Shown: positions 1 through 8,690 of the stretch, piece after piece | Layout: every line of letters begins with the position of its first letter | Numbering within the stretch: position 1 is the stretch's first letter | Assembly (NCBI GenBank): GCA_001687465.1 | Contig: LVLI01000076.1 | Span: 1 to 17,435 of the forward strand | Origin: Halocafeteria seosinensis | Lineage: Eukaryota > Sar > Bigyra > Bicosoecida | Direction of reading: 5' to 3' | Length of the DNA: 17,435 nucleotides | Translations under genes and position numbers: made by a program | The notes under the pieces: generated by a model | Told to the model about the DNA's origin: nothing | What the model saw: only the letters and a program-made list of their open reading frames with translations | The model's database searches: none

Positions 1-2
1 TA

Positions 3-1055
3 TCGAGGAAGTTTGGTGTCGCAATCACTTCGTTGATGTTTCGACGCACTCCTTCCTTCCAGTTAGCAGTTGCCCTTGTAGTTCTGTTCCTGGCGTTTGC
101 GCTGCATATTCACTACCAACCTTACATGAGTATGGCGGGGCGGNAAGAAGTGCTTCTACATCATAACAACAAAGTTAACAAAGGGAGTACGAAGCATTTG
201 AACATTAAGCGAATGTATGAAAGTGCCGAAAAAGCTGCACAATCCCGTCGGGAAGGAAAGTCGGAGAACATGGACAAGATCCTCCGCGAAAAGCAAGCCA
301 GATCTGCAAATTTCGTGTTTAACTACAATACAGTGGAGTCGGTTCTTCTGGCATCTGCTGTCTTTGTGGCACTCGGTGGGATCATGTTTCAGAGTAGCCG
401 TTTCGATAATGGTGACGGTGAAGCACAACGAAATGCTTTGGCAATTGCTATTGGTATTGTCATTGCGGCGAGTGTACTGTATTTCTTCGTAGTGTTCGTC
501 GCCGAACTAGGTGCGACATGCAACGTGGCAACGATAACAAGGTTATGCGAGTCGAAGAGAAGCAGGCAAGAGGACACCAGCGTCGGTACTGAATCCAAGC
601 AAGGGGCCGAAATGAATTACAATCCTATGGCGCTAAAGCAGCAAGCGTCAACAAAGTCAGTTAACGAACTTGTTGCAGAGGAGGCACCGCCTGGAAAAGA
701 AAAATGGGAACGTGTGAGATCTTACATCCTAGAAGTGAGAGAGCAAGCGGAGAAACTTCGGGCTGAAGTTGACAACCCAAAACCGGAGGACAACGCTCCT
801 GAAGCGAAATCGGAGAGGACAGTAGAAAGTATGCCCCCAATGACGTCTCAACAGGTGGTTTCCGCCTCCACTCCCGAAGCGGGGTCATCGAAGGTAGAAG
901 AGCCTAGTTTGGTGCAGAATCCTCTTTCCACTGACGCCCGACATACTAGCAACACACGAGTAGTTGCTACCGACGATTCTGAATCTGACGCGTCTTCTAC
1001 GAAAAACCTGCTTGAGGGAGACCATGAACAAGAAGCTAGTGAAACAAAGATGTAG
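3..1055 (+). CDS. C-terminal part of a multi-span membrane protein (5' end outside window)
   Basis: The frame is open from the first bases of the window to a TAG at 1053-1055, so this is a 3' fragment; the TTG/ATG near 33-38 need not be a true start. Three hydrophobic segments are visible: around residues 10-28 counted from base 33 (ending in a HIHYQPYM-like loop), about 102-121 (after NYNTVESVLL) and about 137-162. Between the first two lies a charged loop with many K/R/E residues, and the last 170 residues form a hydrophilic, Ser/Glu-rich, probably disordered cytosolic tail. The order membrane span, QPY, charged loop, NYNTVE..LL resembles the end of large TRP-like or polymorphic-repeat membrane proteins in stramenopile genomes; that is recollection, not a search. 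One ambiguous base (n) at 144 leaves one residue unknown. Substrate or ligand cannot be inferred. Confidence 0.7.
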   Translation, partial: SRKFGVAITSLMFRRTPSFQLAVALVVLFLAFALHIHYQPYMSMAGRXEVLLHHNNKVNKGSTKHLNIKRMYESAEKAAQSRREGKSENMDKILREKQARSANFVFNYNTVESVLLASAVFVALGGIMFQSSRFDNGDGEAQRNALAIAIGIVIAASVLYFFVVFVAELGATCNVATITRLCESKRSRQEDTSVGTESKQGAEMNYNPMALKQQASTKSVNELVAEEAPPGKEKWERVRSYILEVREQAEKLRAEVDNPKPEDNAPEAKSERTVESMPPMTSQQVVSASTPEAGSSKVEEPSLVQNPLSTDARHTSNTRVVATDDSESDASSTKNLLEGDHEQEASETKM

Positions 1056-1402
1056 AAGCGTGTACCGCCCTTATACGATTCGTAGTTTCTGCCCAATCAT
1101 TGACTAGAGTAATAAACGTCGAAATAAGACAGTGGGTAATCGTAATTTCATCCCATGCGGTGTACCTGTTTCCTGGCAACTTTGGATAATATCCGCCTTT
1201 ATCTAGTTTCTGGGTAAAATAGCTGCTACACGGCAACCACTGACAAGTACCTTCCACATCCCACCGGTAATATAGATCTCAAGCTTTCAATCGTTTTCCG
1301 ACACATGAGTAAAGCCTTTTGAACGAAGACAGGGAAGATTTGGAACTCTTTTCCCGTTGTTTTTTGTCGGAGGCAAACGTGGCATACCAGGATACTGAGT
1401 TT
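1056..1402. other. Intergenic stretch, no gene seen
   Basis: This region follows the stop of the membrane-protein gene. I see no convincing coding frame or RNA gene. The early part probably holds the 3' untranslated region of that gene, for example an AATAAA-like 'agtaataaac' near 1109-1118. Confidence 0.4.
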
Positions 1403-1855
1403 CTACAGAACCAGAGGTTTCCCGGTGTGTATCTGTCTCAGAGGAAGTGCTGGTTGCCGCTGGATTTCTGGAAGCATCTGAGTAGCCTCCTTGCTGACTT
1501 GCAGAGGACAATCTAGTGCCTGCTCGTGTAGCACTTTCGCACCCTCGTCAGAATTGGTGTACCAGTTGGACTCGATGTAGGACTTCGAGTCCTCGTCAAA
1601 CTTCCCGAAGGGGTAGGAGTCGAACTGGTTGTTAGTGTAGCGCTCTATGTAGTAGTGGACGTGGAGCTGGGACTTCTTGCGAGAATGGTGTTGCTTGTGG
1701 CCATGCGGATCGTTGTCTTTACCACTGATAGTGGAGGATGCAGATGAAACTGTAAGACAGAGAATTCGTTTGGATCCGCCGTAGCTCAAATCTGCTCGAA
1801 CCATCGGAGAGTTGACCGTTGTTCGTAGATAAGTCACCAGAGCTCCCTTCGTCAA
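1403..1855 (-). pseudogene. Coding-like fragment of unknown protein
   Basis: An open minus-strand frame of 150 codons has no ATG at its upstream end; the first in-frame ATG is at 1804-1802. Between about 1500 and 1700 the codons look genuine, with many G/C third positions encoding a His-, Lys- and Tyr-rich stretch (HSRKKSQLHVHYYIERY, then FDSYPFGKFDEDSK). The first part of the frame competes with another open frame. This could be one exon of a host gene, with a possible donor GT around 1492-1496, or a decayed remnant. I do not recognise the family. Its neighbourhood (1860-2420) holds further minus-strand scraps but no intact gene. Confidence 0.3.
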
Positions 1856-2432
1856 CGTCGACAGACTCGGTGCCTCCTACCATATGGCAAGCTGTTCATC
1901 GCAGACGTAATATTCCACGTGAATGTAATATACATTCTCTGACACTTCTCTATTTATCCCTCCAATAACATCGCCGGCGGTAAATTCCTCAACGTCCTCA
2001 GAGGGACAACCATGCCCTGAGTACCATCCCCGATACCTCCTCTGCTCTGTACACACTCCCCCCCCGCTGCTCGGCCCATAATCATTCCAATACTGTAACA
2101 GTCCTCAATACGGACTCATCCGCCGTCGGCAGCTGTATCTAAACCTGTATACCTGTAATTTCACCGCTTTGCGTCCCCTTAATATTGCCGGCGGAATAAC
2201 ACTCCCTTATCCCAACGAATCCTACCTTAGAACCTGCCAAAGCATTCAGGATTCCTCTACTTCTGTCTCCAAAAACCTTAAATTCCTCGGTGGAATACGA
2301 TCCACCACCAGCGAATTCGTCAATCATGTTGTACCAGAGAAACCCACAATACCTCCTGACAGGAGCCCGCCGGTCAGGAAGTTGGCGATGTGGCAGGGCC
2401 TCTCCGTGCGTTTATCAAGGTAGTTTGTTCAT
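1856..2432 (-). pseudogene. Gene-poor stretch with degraded minus-strand coding scraps
   Basis: On the minus strand short pieces look coding but lie in different frames and are broken by stops. One is around 2050-1890 (containing EEFTAGDVIGGINRE); another is 2327-2142 (containing RECYSAGNIKGTQSGEITG). Both pieces contain a similar [FY][ST]AG[DN].[IK]G motif, hinting at two repeats of one domain. A C-run at 2059-2066 interrupts the region. No intact gene is supported. It may be a dead gene, or exons of a gene I cannot assemble by eye. Confidence 0.25.
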
Positions 2433-5183
2433 CTAACCGGTTTGAACGGTCATATCGAAGGGAAAGTTGAACCGATCAAACTGATCCATTGAACGTGCTG
2501 CGGCAGAAGAAGAGACTGCTGTTACATTGCGGGAATCAGAGACCGACTCTGAGACTCCGCTCCGGGCGTTCTCTCCGATATCCTCCTGATTAGCATGCGC
2601 AATCTCCGTCACATCGCGGAGCTGATGTGTCACTTCCTCCAAATGCTTTTCAAACCTTTCCATCCTTTCTGCCTGAGCAAACTGACCGTCTGAGCCTTCC
2701 GGGGCTGGGAGTTGCTGCTGAGCGCTTGACCCCCCAACAATATTCACACCATTGTTTTGATTCTTCTCAACCATCTCTTTCGCGCTTCTTGCTTCTGCAA
2801 GCACGACGTCAAGTTCCCCTCTGAGCGCATCCAATTAATGTTTTGGAGCATGTCCCTTCTCCATTAAATTAAGCTTCTGTTCAAGACGTTCAAGTCTTTC
2901 GCTTGAATCGGCTACTTGCCCTCGGCCGTCACTAAGAGACTTGGCAGATGTACTCCCGCTTCCTACATTGTCGGAACCAACGGCTTCATAGCGGTATCGT
3001 GCAAGAGCTTGGTGGATTAAATGCCGGTCATAGCCCAGCGATTTTAATAACTGCATCGCCGTAACGTCTTCTGGACCTATATCCCCTCGCATACATACTT
3101 TTACAATTGCCATTCCACAAGCAAGTCCTTCTTCCTCATATACATTCGCCGGTAGATCCGACATGATGCGATCACGGATTCGTCGCCAAATATCCCGAGG
3201 TTTTTTTGTGGGGTCCAGTGCATCAATGTGATTTTTCAATCCCAACGTAATATTCCGCGTCACATGCTCGACTAGCCGCATAATTTCGGTGTGAGTGGGT
3301 GCCACTGATAGCAAGTTCTTCATAGCCTGAGTGACATCCAAGTTCACATAACCTTTCATCACAACATGCAATGCGCCACTAATCTGGCTTGCAATTGGAA
3401 CATTTTGAAGCAATGCATTCAGTAAATAGGTAACCATCGATTTCTTCTTGCTGTTTGTGTCGATAGCAACATCACCCGACCGCACACTCATCGCTGCGAT
3501 GAAGTAGTCATACACGATTGAATTCAGTACGACATAGAAGGAGTGCAGCTTTGAATCCGTTTGGATATATGCCAAGACTCTGTCTTCATCCTCTTTCTCC
3601 AAAGCCCGAGGAATTTCATGTCGATGAACGGCTACCCCAGTGTTCGGCAAGACGCGAGTCCGAAGTTCTTCGACTTCTTCCACAGTCAATGTTACGTATT
3701 CTTGCTGCGAACGGCTCGCTGTCGATTCTAAAGTTGCTGCTGTTGGCTCGTAACCGGGCTGGTCATACGATGTATTCACCCTCGCGCCCTCAGAAGTACC
3801 TGATTCTTTGACCCTAGTTTCGTTTTCCCCAGCAGTAGAGTCCGCATTGGTCGTAGATTGTGATTGTTGGCTATGTTTATGTTGCTGAGGCAGCGGTGGT
3901 TTCGGGCTTACTGTTTCTTTGATCCCCTTGCAGTACCGAAGTTGGTGTTAGACGATTATTACTACCACTCTTTCGTTGTTCCTTTTCCTTCTGCCTGATC
4001 ACTTTAGCTTCTCGCTTGGCTCGTTCGGGTTCTTCCTGTAATCAGCAAACCCAAGAGAGAAATCAAAGGGACAAAAATTGGCTCAATACTTAACAACCCT
4101 GGAAATGCACCACCATTACCGGCACGCTAGAAGCGTCAGACCAATAACCAAAATACAAACACGCAACAATCGCAAAGAGTTAGTTCATAATCGACCAGTT
4201 TCACAAGGTTCATCGTCGCAGTGACCTACTCTTCCTCATTCATGCATTCATCTTTCTGTGGTGTGCTCAACCAAAGAGAGCCAGTCCTATCCCACTGGAA
4301 CGAGTTTTGGCAAAACACAAAGGTTGCTTGCTGGAGGGAGTCGTCGTGGTCTTACCTGGTTTCTCTGCTTGACTAATTGCTTGATTGTGTCATCCAGAGA
4401 TTGATTATTGATTGCATTGTCCTGTATATTAATCCAACTCAAAGTCGTATTGACCCGCAAGGCATCCGCCAAATGTTCAGCTCCTGTATCCCCGATTTGA
4501 TTATCATGTAACCAAAGCGCACTCAATGTCGTATTGACCCGCAAAGCATCCGCCAAATGTTGAGCTCCTGTACTCCCGATTCGATTGCGTCCTAAATCAA
4601 TCCACGTCAATGTCGTATTGACCTGCAAGGCATCCGCCAAATGTTGAGCTCCTGTAGCACCGATTTGATTCCCTGCCAACCCAATCCCAGTCAACGTCGT
4701 ATTGAAACGCAGGGTCTCCGCCAAATGTTGAACTACTGTATCACCGATTTGATTAAATCCTAAATAAATCTCGGTCAATGACGTATTGATCCGCAAGGCA
4801 TCCGCCAAATGTTGAGCCCCCGTGGCACCGACTTGATTCTCTCCTAAATAAATCCCAGTCAATGTCGTATTGACCCGCAAGGCATCCACCAAATGTTGAG
4901 CTCCTGTATCACCGATTTGATTCTCTCCTAAATGAATCCACGCCAATGTCGTATTCTTTCCCTCCCGCAAGGCATCAGCTATGTCTTTTGCATCTTTATC
5001 ATCCAAGTTCTTTTGATAAAGATCCCATCCTGTATCCTTATATCCTGGATCATTTCGTCGAATCCGTTCAATACTCGTCTGCACTCTTTCTTCCTGCTTG
5101 GCATCCCTCATGCTTGCTTGGTTGTTGTTCGATGACATTCTTGGCGTCCCGGCGTCCCTCTTGCTCGATGCTGCATTACCCAT
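2433..5183 (-). CDS. LRR (ribonuclease-inhibitor type) protein with coiled-coil C-terminal domain, split by introns and an in-frame stop
   Basis: Likely start is the ATG at 5183-5181, giving MGNAASSK, a classic N-myristoylation context; an ATG ten codons upstream is the alternative. Exon 1 (5183-4356, 276 codons) has a charged N-terminus and about seven 28-residue LRRs (LxxNQIGDTGAQHLADALRVNTTL). It ends AACCAG followed by GTAAG. A 320-nt intron (4355-4036) ends ACAG, and exon 2 continues in phase 0 with a strongly basic helix (EEPERAKREAKVIRQKEKEQ). To reach the next long frame (3884-2838) a second short intron, for example GT at 3936 to AG at 3885, or a frameshift is needed. That frame encodes a Gln/Ser-rich linker, a helical domain and a coiled coil (LERLEQKLNLMEK). 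TAA at 2837-2835 interrupts it, but the same frame stays open to 2433 with coiled-coil sequence. Probable intracellular, possibly membrane-anchored, protein-interaction role; partner unknown. Confidence 0.65.
2835..2837 (-). other. In-frame TAA inside the LRR-gene coiled coil
   Basis: The codon before the stop ends ...HAPKH. The codons after it continue in the same frame for 133 residues with heptad-like spacing (LDALRGELDVVLAEA) to a stop at 2433. There is no GT-AG pair placed to splice it out. It is therefore a premature stop, a readthrough site, or a sequencing error. Confidence 0.6.
4036..4355 (-). other. GT-AG spliceosomal intron of the LRR gene
   Basis: The donor reads CAG|GTAAGA on the minus strand at 4358-4350. 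The acceptor reads ATTACAG|GAAGAA near 4042-4030. Both flanking frames are open in phase 0 and encode charged helix on either side, whereas unspliced reading hits a stop at 4287. The 320 bases between have stops in every frame I followed. Confidence 0.65.
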
Positions 5184-5888
5184 TGGAGTCCGATGGCAGT
5201 TTTCTTTCTGCATACTCTAGGCAACCCCTTTGTGATCAAGCTCCAAGAATGGGCGTGTCGGTATTGTTCCTACCGGAAGACGTGCCTGCTACAGGCTACG
5301 CCACGCCGTGTGAAGGTGAATCTACCCAACATCTTCACGTCAACGTGACTGACAGAATGGGCTAGGACATACATATGTAGAGGGTTCCTTTCGGGGTTTT
5401 TTTTTTCGCGAGCATGTTCTCTGTCTTTCTCTTTCATGGGGAGGCTGGAGCCCAGCACGAACCAGCAATTCCGGATATGACAATAACCTTGTACAGCTGT
5501 ACTTCAGGATACAGGTACCATCCTAGACATACCGGTAACTCGCTGCGGCAGTGCCCGCGCACGGATGCAGCACTTCTTGCCCTAGTAGTCATGGTACAAC
5601 AAGTATATAGTACCTGTTTCGCAACAAATTAAATCACCGTATAATATTAATAAACCTCGAACTTCCGTAGATGTAATCGAAGCAGAAGAACCCTTGTCAA
5701 TAATTGCAATATACATCCAGCAACATAAGGGGAATGCTGAATTCGGAGTTTGCTATCACACAAGTGACAAAAAGTTTGTGCCGTTATCGCAAAATTAAAG
5801 TTTTGGGATAAATGTTACCACAATACTGAATTTATCAGTACAGTAATTTTTGTCCGTAAGAGATTGATTTTGGATTTCGCTGGCGTTT
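5184..5888. promoter_or_regulatory. Upstream region between the LRR gene and its decayed copy
   Basis: About 700 bases separate the LRR start from the next recognisable sequence. Several short frames cross it but none looks coding. It holds a T-run at 5397-5407 and AT-rich patches near 5640 and 5800. It presumably contains the LRR promoter, but I cannot point to a specific element. Confidence 0.35.
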
Positions 5889-6250
5889 ATATGTTAATGC
5901 CATATTGCCCCGCAAGGCATCTGCGAAGTGCTACTCCCGTATTCCCAATTTCATTCCGTGACAACCAAATCTTAGTTTGTGTCGTACAACCGTACCGGAA
6001 GGCATCCGCCAATGTTGTTCTTCTGTAACACCGATTTGATTCCTTAGTAAATGAATCCTAGTCAATGTCGTATTGATACCAAGGTATCGGCTATGCTTTT
6101 TGCATCTTTGTCATCGAGGTTCTTTCAGAAAAATCCCATCTTGAGTCATCAATAATATCCTGGGGATCTTTTTGTCAAATCCTTTGAATTAACGTCTGCA
6201 CCTTGTCCTCCTCTTGCTCGGACGATTGATATGCGATGCCATTCTTATTC
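5889..6250 (-). pseudogene. Decayed second copy of the LRR gene (5' half)
   Basis: The minus strand here matches the intact LRR gene in pieces. 'ccgatttgattc', 'gtcaatgtcgtattga', 'gcatctttgtcatcgaggtt' and 'aacgtctgcacctt' have clear counterparts at about 4600-5150 in the same order. Near 6235-6245 'gcgatgccattctt' parallels the intact copy's 'gatgacattcttgg'. Some LRR units are missing and multiple indels destroy the frame. It is a partial tandem duplicate that has lost its 3' half; its 5' end stops about 55 bases from the palindrome and the AT-rich element. Confidence 0.75.
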
Positions 6251-6305
6251 TTGTTAAGTAGGCAGCATAGAGTACACTATGCCCTATATGGTGTGTTGAG
6301 TGGCT

Positions 6306-6383
6306 TGTAGCGCGCCGAAGACCCCTCCATAATGTTATAGTATATATACTATAACATTATGGAGGGGTCTTCGGCGCGCTACA
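6306..6383. repeat. Perfect 78-bp palindrome at the left boundary of the AT-rich element
   Basis: Bases 6306-6344 are the exact reverse complement of 6345-6383, with no spacer. The arms begin TGTAGCGCGCCGAAG and meet at an AT-rich centre (TATAGTATA/TATACTATA). The next bases outward (t at 6305, c at 6384) do not pair. Host-like LRR debris lies to the left and the AT-rich viral region begins immediately to the right. It could be a fold-back mini-transposon, fused terminal repeats of the viral element, or an assembly artefact. Confidence 0.95.
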
Positions 6384-6486
6384 CGTAGGGTGAAAAAAAA
6401 GATTGTTTGATTAAAAAAGTAAAGTTATAGAAGGAAAAGTTAAGATAATTATAGTAGTTTTACAAATAAAAGTAATAATTCAAATA

Positions 6487-7016
6487 AACGCCAATAATTG
6501 TAGAATTAGGAAAATCCATTTACACAGAAGAATTGTAGAAGAAAGTTAGAAAATTCATCTACATAGAGGAGTATTGAAGGGTAATATACAGGAAGGTTGC
6601 ATCACCATTTAAAACAGCCTAAAAATATGATAAATATAAATACTTTTACGATAGAAAATAACTAAAAGCATTAACAATTAAACGATAAGTAATCCCCAGA
6701 GAAATAGGGGTTTTGAAAGGTTCCCAAAATAGAGTTAAACATTCTATTAAAGATTGAACATATTTTTTGAGAACCGTTTTTTTAATATATCAAAAAAAGT
6801 AGCCCAGTGAGTGTTTAACGCCAATAATTATAAAAGTTAACATAATTATGATAGTTTTAGAAATAGAAGTAATAATTCAAATAAACGCCAATAATTATAG
6901 AATTAGGAAAATCCATTTACATAGAAGAAAGTTAGAAAATCCATCTACATAGAAGAATACTGACGGGGTAATACGTAGAAAAGTTAAATAAAAGGCTGGT
7001 TAGTCTTAACGCCAAT
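6487..7016 (+). repeat. Four same-direction copies of AACGCCAAT(AATT)
   Basis: The 13-mer AACGCCAATAATT occurs at 6487-6499, 6817-6829 and 6884-6896, and its first nine bases recur at 7008-7016. All are on the plus strand. The first and third copies sit in the duplicated segments, but the second and fourth lie outside that pairing, so duplication alone does not explain all of them. Iteron-like binding sites are possible. Confidence 0.6.
6719..6776. repeat. Imperfect stem-loop, copy 1
   Basis: GGTTCCCAAAAT at the left pairs imperfectly with ATTTTTTGAGAACC at the right, around a conserved loop containing the 20-mer AACATTCTATTAAAGATTGA. A near-identical structure lies 500 bases away. It sits downstream of the ATPase gene and may act in termination, replication or recombination. 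Confidence 0.6.
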
Positions 7017-7218
7017 CAAGAACTCACAGAAATAATACCGGCGGATTAATTACAAAATACAATAAGAAAGAATATTAAAGGGTAATATACAGTAGACTTA
7101 TGAAATCGTTATAATTGAAGCTTAAATGAGATGATAATGAAAACTTTTGAAGTAGAAATTAAAGAAAAGTGTTTTAAAATGAGATAAGAATAATCCTATA
7201 GGAATAAGAGTTTTAGGG

Positions 7219-7276
7219 GGTTCTCAAAATAAGGTAAAACATTCTATTAAAGATTGAACATATATTTTGGGAACCG
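7219..7276. repeat. Imperfect stem-loop, copy 2
   Basis: GGTTCTCAAAAT at the left pairs with ATTTTGGGAACC at the right. The loop shares AACATTCTATTAAAGATTGA with copy 1. The arm differences between the two copies (CCC versus CTC; GAG versus GGG) keep rough pairing, suggesting the fold may be under selection. Confidence 0.6.
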
Positions 7277-7398
7277 TAAAAATTAGAAAGATAAATAAAG
7301 CCCCTCTTGACGTATATGGGATAACTGAAAAAAAGAAGAATGAGAAAAGAAAAATGGAAGTGGTGTTTAAAACTAATAAACAACACTTACAAATAGAA

Positions 7399-8403
7399 TT
7401 AAATAAGTTTAAGCTTCAAAGAATTCAATTTTCGTAATAATTCCTGCTTGGTTAAGTCTTTTGAATTTACATCTCCATATGGTAATTCTTCTTCCTTTCC
7501 ATTTACTTTCATTTTTATTTTATATTTGTGTATACCGTCATTAGCTTTTCTAACGCTAACGATTTTAACATCTTGTTTTCTATTACTTTCTTTTCCTGTG
7601 TCCTCTTCTTCAGGTTTAGTCTTTTTGGATTTATCAGTGCTACTATCCTTACTATTAAGTTCATCTTTCAAATCACTCTTAATATCATTACATACTGGGT
7701 TAAATTCGGTATCTTTAAGGCGTCTCTTAAAATCATTTTCACTATAATCCAAACAAAAGAATTTAAAATTTTCATTAACAGCGTGTCTAAAAGCGCTCTT
7801 GAAATCTTCTTTAGAAAAACCATTTCCGTGCTCATTAAACAATGTGTCTAATTCTTTATCATTAGCATTAAATACTAAAACTAAATTACTGTTGTTCATT
7901 CTAGAAGAAGGGTTTAAATCTGTATAGCGTTGGGCACTAGTTATAACACTAACATTATAATGACGGGATGTGTTATAAAGTCTATTGATAGCATTATTAG
8001 AATGTTTTTTCATTACGTTTTGATGTATCAAATCTTCAAAAATAAACAATGAAGGTTTTCTAGTCTCTTGCATTGTATCAATCAAATCATTAACAGTATC
8101 ATTACTATAATCAGAAAAAGTTTTTAAAATAAATTTAGGTTTAAGCCTTTGGTGTGCTCTTTGATATTGTTCAATAGTAGTAGCAGTCCCACTAAAAAGA
8201 AAAACAGCACTCAAAGCATCCTTGTAATAATGAAAAACCAGTCTCTTAATGATATGACTTTTACCAGCCCCACTACTACCACTAACAACAGCACGTAAAG
8301 GAAATAACTTTTTAAAAGGTTCCTTTATTTTCTTTGTGTAATCAATTTTCTTACTATCATCTTCATCCTTAATATCTATATCCCATAAGCTGTTCTTACT
8401 CAT
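7399..8403 (-). CDS. A32-like (FtsK-HerA superfamily) genome-packaging ATPase
   Basis: This 334-aa protein is expected to pump viral DNA into the preformed capsid using ATP. Walker A is GSSGAGKS at residues 42-49, preceded by the beta strand LRAVVS. Walker B is SLFIFEDL at 118-125 with the Glu-Asp pair at 123-124. A polar strand (VITSAQRY, 153-160) fits the next conserved position. The core ends near residue 230; the remaining ~100 residues are a charged Lys/Asp/Ser-rich tail. The length is somewhat above the 250-300 typical of PLV and virophage ATPases because of that tail. The ATG at 8403-8401 is preceded at close range by TATATAG and TCTA, and is the first Met of the frame. It is the last gene of the minus-strand series, 55 bases after the zinc-finger gene. 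The frame is intact. Confidence 0.9.
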   Translation of the reverse strand: MSKNSLWDIDIKDEDDSKKIDYTKKIKEPFKKLFPLRAVVSGSSGAGKSHIIKRLVFHYYKDALSAVFLFSGTATTIEQYQRAHQRLKPKFILKTFSDYSNDTVNDLIDTMQETRKPSLFIFEDLIHQNVMKKHSNNAINRLYNTSRHYNVSVITSAQRYTDLNPSSRMNNSNLVLVFNANDKELDTLFNEHGNGFSKEDFKSAFRHAVNENFKFFCLDYSENDFKRRLKDTEFNPVCNDIKSDLKDELNSKDSSTDKSKKTKPEEEDTGKESNRKQDVKIVSVRKANDGIHKYKIKMKVNGKEEELPYGDVNSKDLTKQELLRKLNSLKLKLI

Positions 8404-8423
8404 ATCTATATAATAAGAGTAGA
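8404..8423 (-). promoter_or_regulatory. TCTA-TATATAG promoter-like signal of the ATPase gene
   Basis: On the coding strand TCTA (8423-8420) is followed after 7 nt by TATATAG (8412-8406), two bases before the ATG. Confidence 0.55.
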
Positions 8424-8457
8424 ATAAATTAATTACTTTAGATGTGAAAGTAATTAA

Positions 8458-8670
8458 TTAATAGAGGTAAAACCCAAAAGAATAAATGACCATATTTAGA
8501 GGAGGATTACTATCATTATCAATACGTTTTAAATCTTTACAATTCAGTCTATGGTTAAAATGATTAGANTTNCTNATTTTCTTATTACAATAACTACATT
8601 TTCTAAATCTTGAAGGCTTTTTGATATCAAAGATTGTATCAAAGCTTATATCGTATTTTTCCATATCCAT
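8458..8670 (-). CDS. Small zinc-finger protein
   Basis: A 70-residue protein with a clear metal-binding pattern: Cys25-x2-Cys28, then His37, His40 and Cys44, a C2H2/C2HC-like single finger rich in Lys and Arg. It could bind viral DNA or regulate transcription; small Cys/His proteins are common in PLVs and giant-virus relatives. Three unresolved bases at 8569, 8572 and 8575 make residues 32-34 unknown, just between the Cys and His pairs. The gene starts 20 bases after the stop of the 456-aa gene. A TATATATAG box (8690-8682) lies upstream, but no TCTA element was found. Confidence 0.6.
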   Translation of the reverse strand: MDMEKYDISFDTIFDIKKPSRFRKCSYCNKKXXXSNHFNHRLNCKDLKRIDNDSNPPLNMVIYSFGFYLY

Positions 8671-8681
8671 ATAAAATAAAT

Positions 8682-8690
8682 CTATATATA
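8682..8690 (-). promoter_or_regulatory. TATATATAG box of the zinc-finger gene
   Basis: The box lies 11 bases upstream of the ATG, abutting the stop codon of the preceding gene. No TCTA element was found upstream of it. Confidence 0.4.

Larger units (their letters stand above)
6384..7398. other. AT-rich non-coding region of the element
   Basis: About one kilobase downstream of the ATPase gene shows no long frame on either strand. It is built from a diverged tandem duplication: sequence at about 6437-6580 recurs at about 6833-6980, and sequence at about 6572-6776 recurs at about 7071-7276. The shift between copies grows from roughly 396 to 500 bases because of an insertion. It contains the stem-loops and directed repeats listed separately. 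Possible roles are a replication origin or terminal repeat region, or a decayed gene. Confidence 0.7.

Noticed and set aside
217-1096. Several overlapping ORFs on both strands within the first gene
   Set aside because: They are shadows of the 3-1055 frame, with no independent coding features.
4932-5365. Plus-strand frames of 67 and 139 codons across the LRR 5' end
   Set aside because: They run antisense through clear LRR coding sequence and its leader; the residues are Cys/Ser/Pro-rich shadow composition.
6306-6383. The palindrome as a rho-independent-type terminator
   Set aside because: It has no loop, is far longer than a terminator stem, and lies in a eukaryotic context about a kilobase from the nearest viral stop codon.
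6384-7398. CRISPR-like or tRNA content in the repeated AT-rich region
   Set aside because: Repeats are few, irregularly spaced and diverged, and no cloverleaf or conserved tRNA box sequence was seen.
7448-7851. Plus-strand frames of 99 and 107 codons rich in Phe/Ser/Leu
   Set aside because: They are antisense to the ATPase gene; the hydrophobic composition is what reverse-reading of AT-rich Lys/Asn codons yields.
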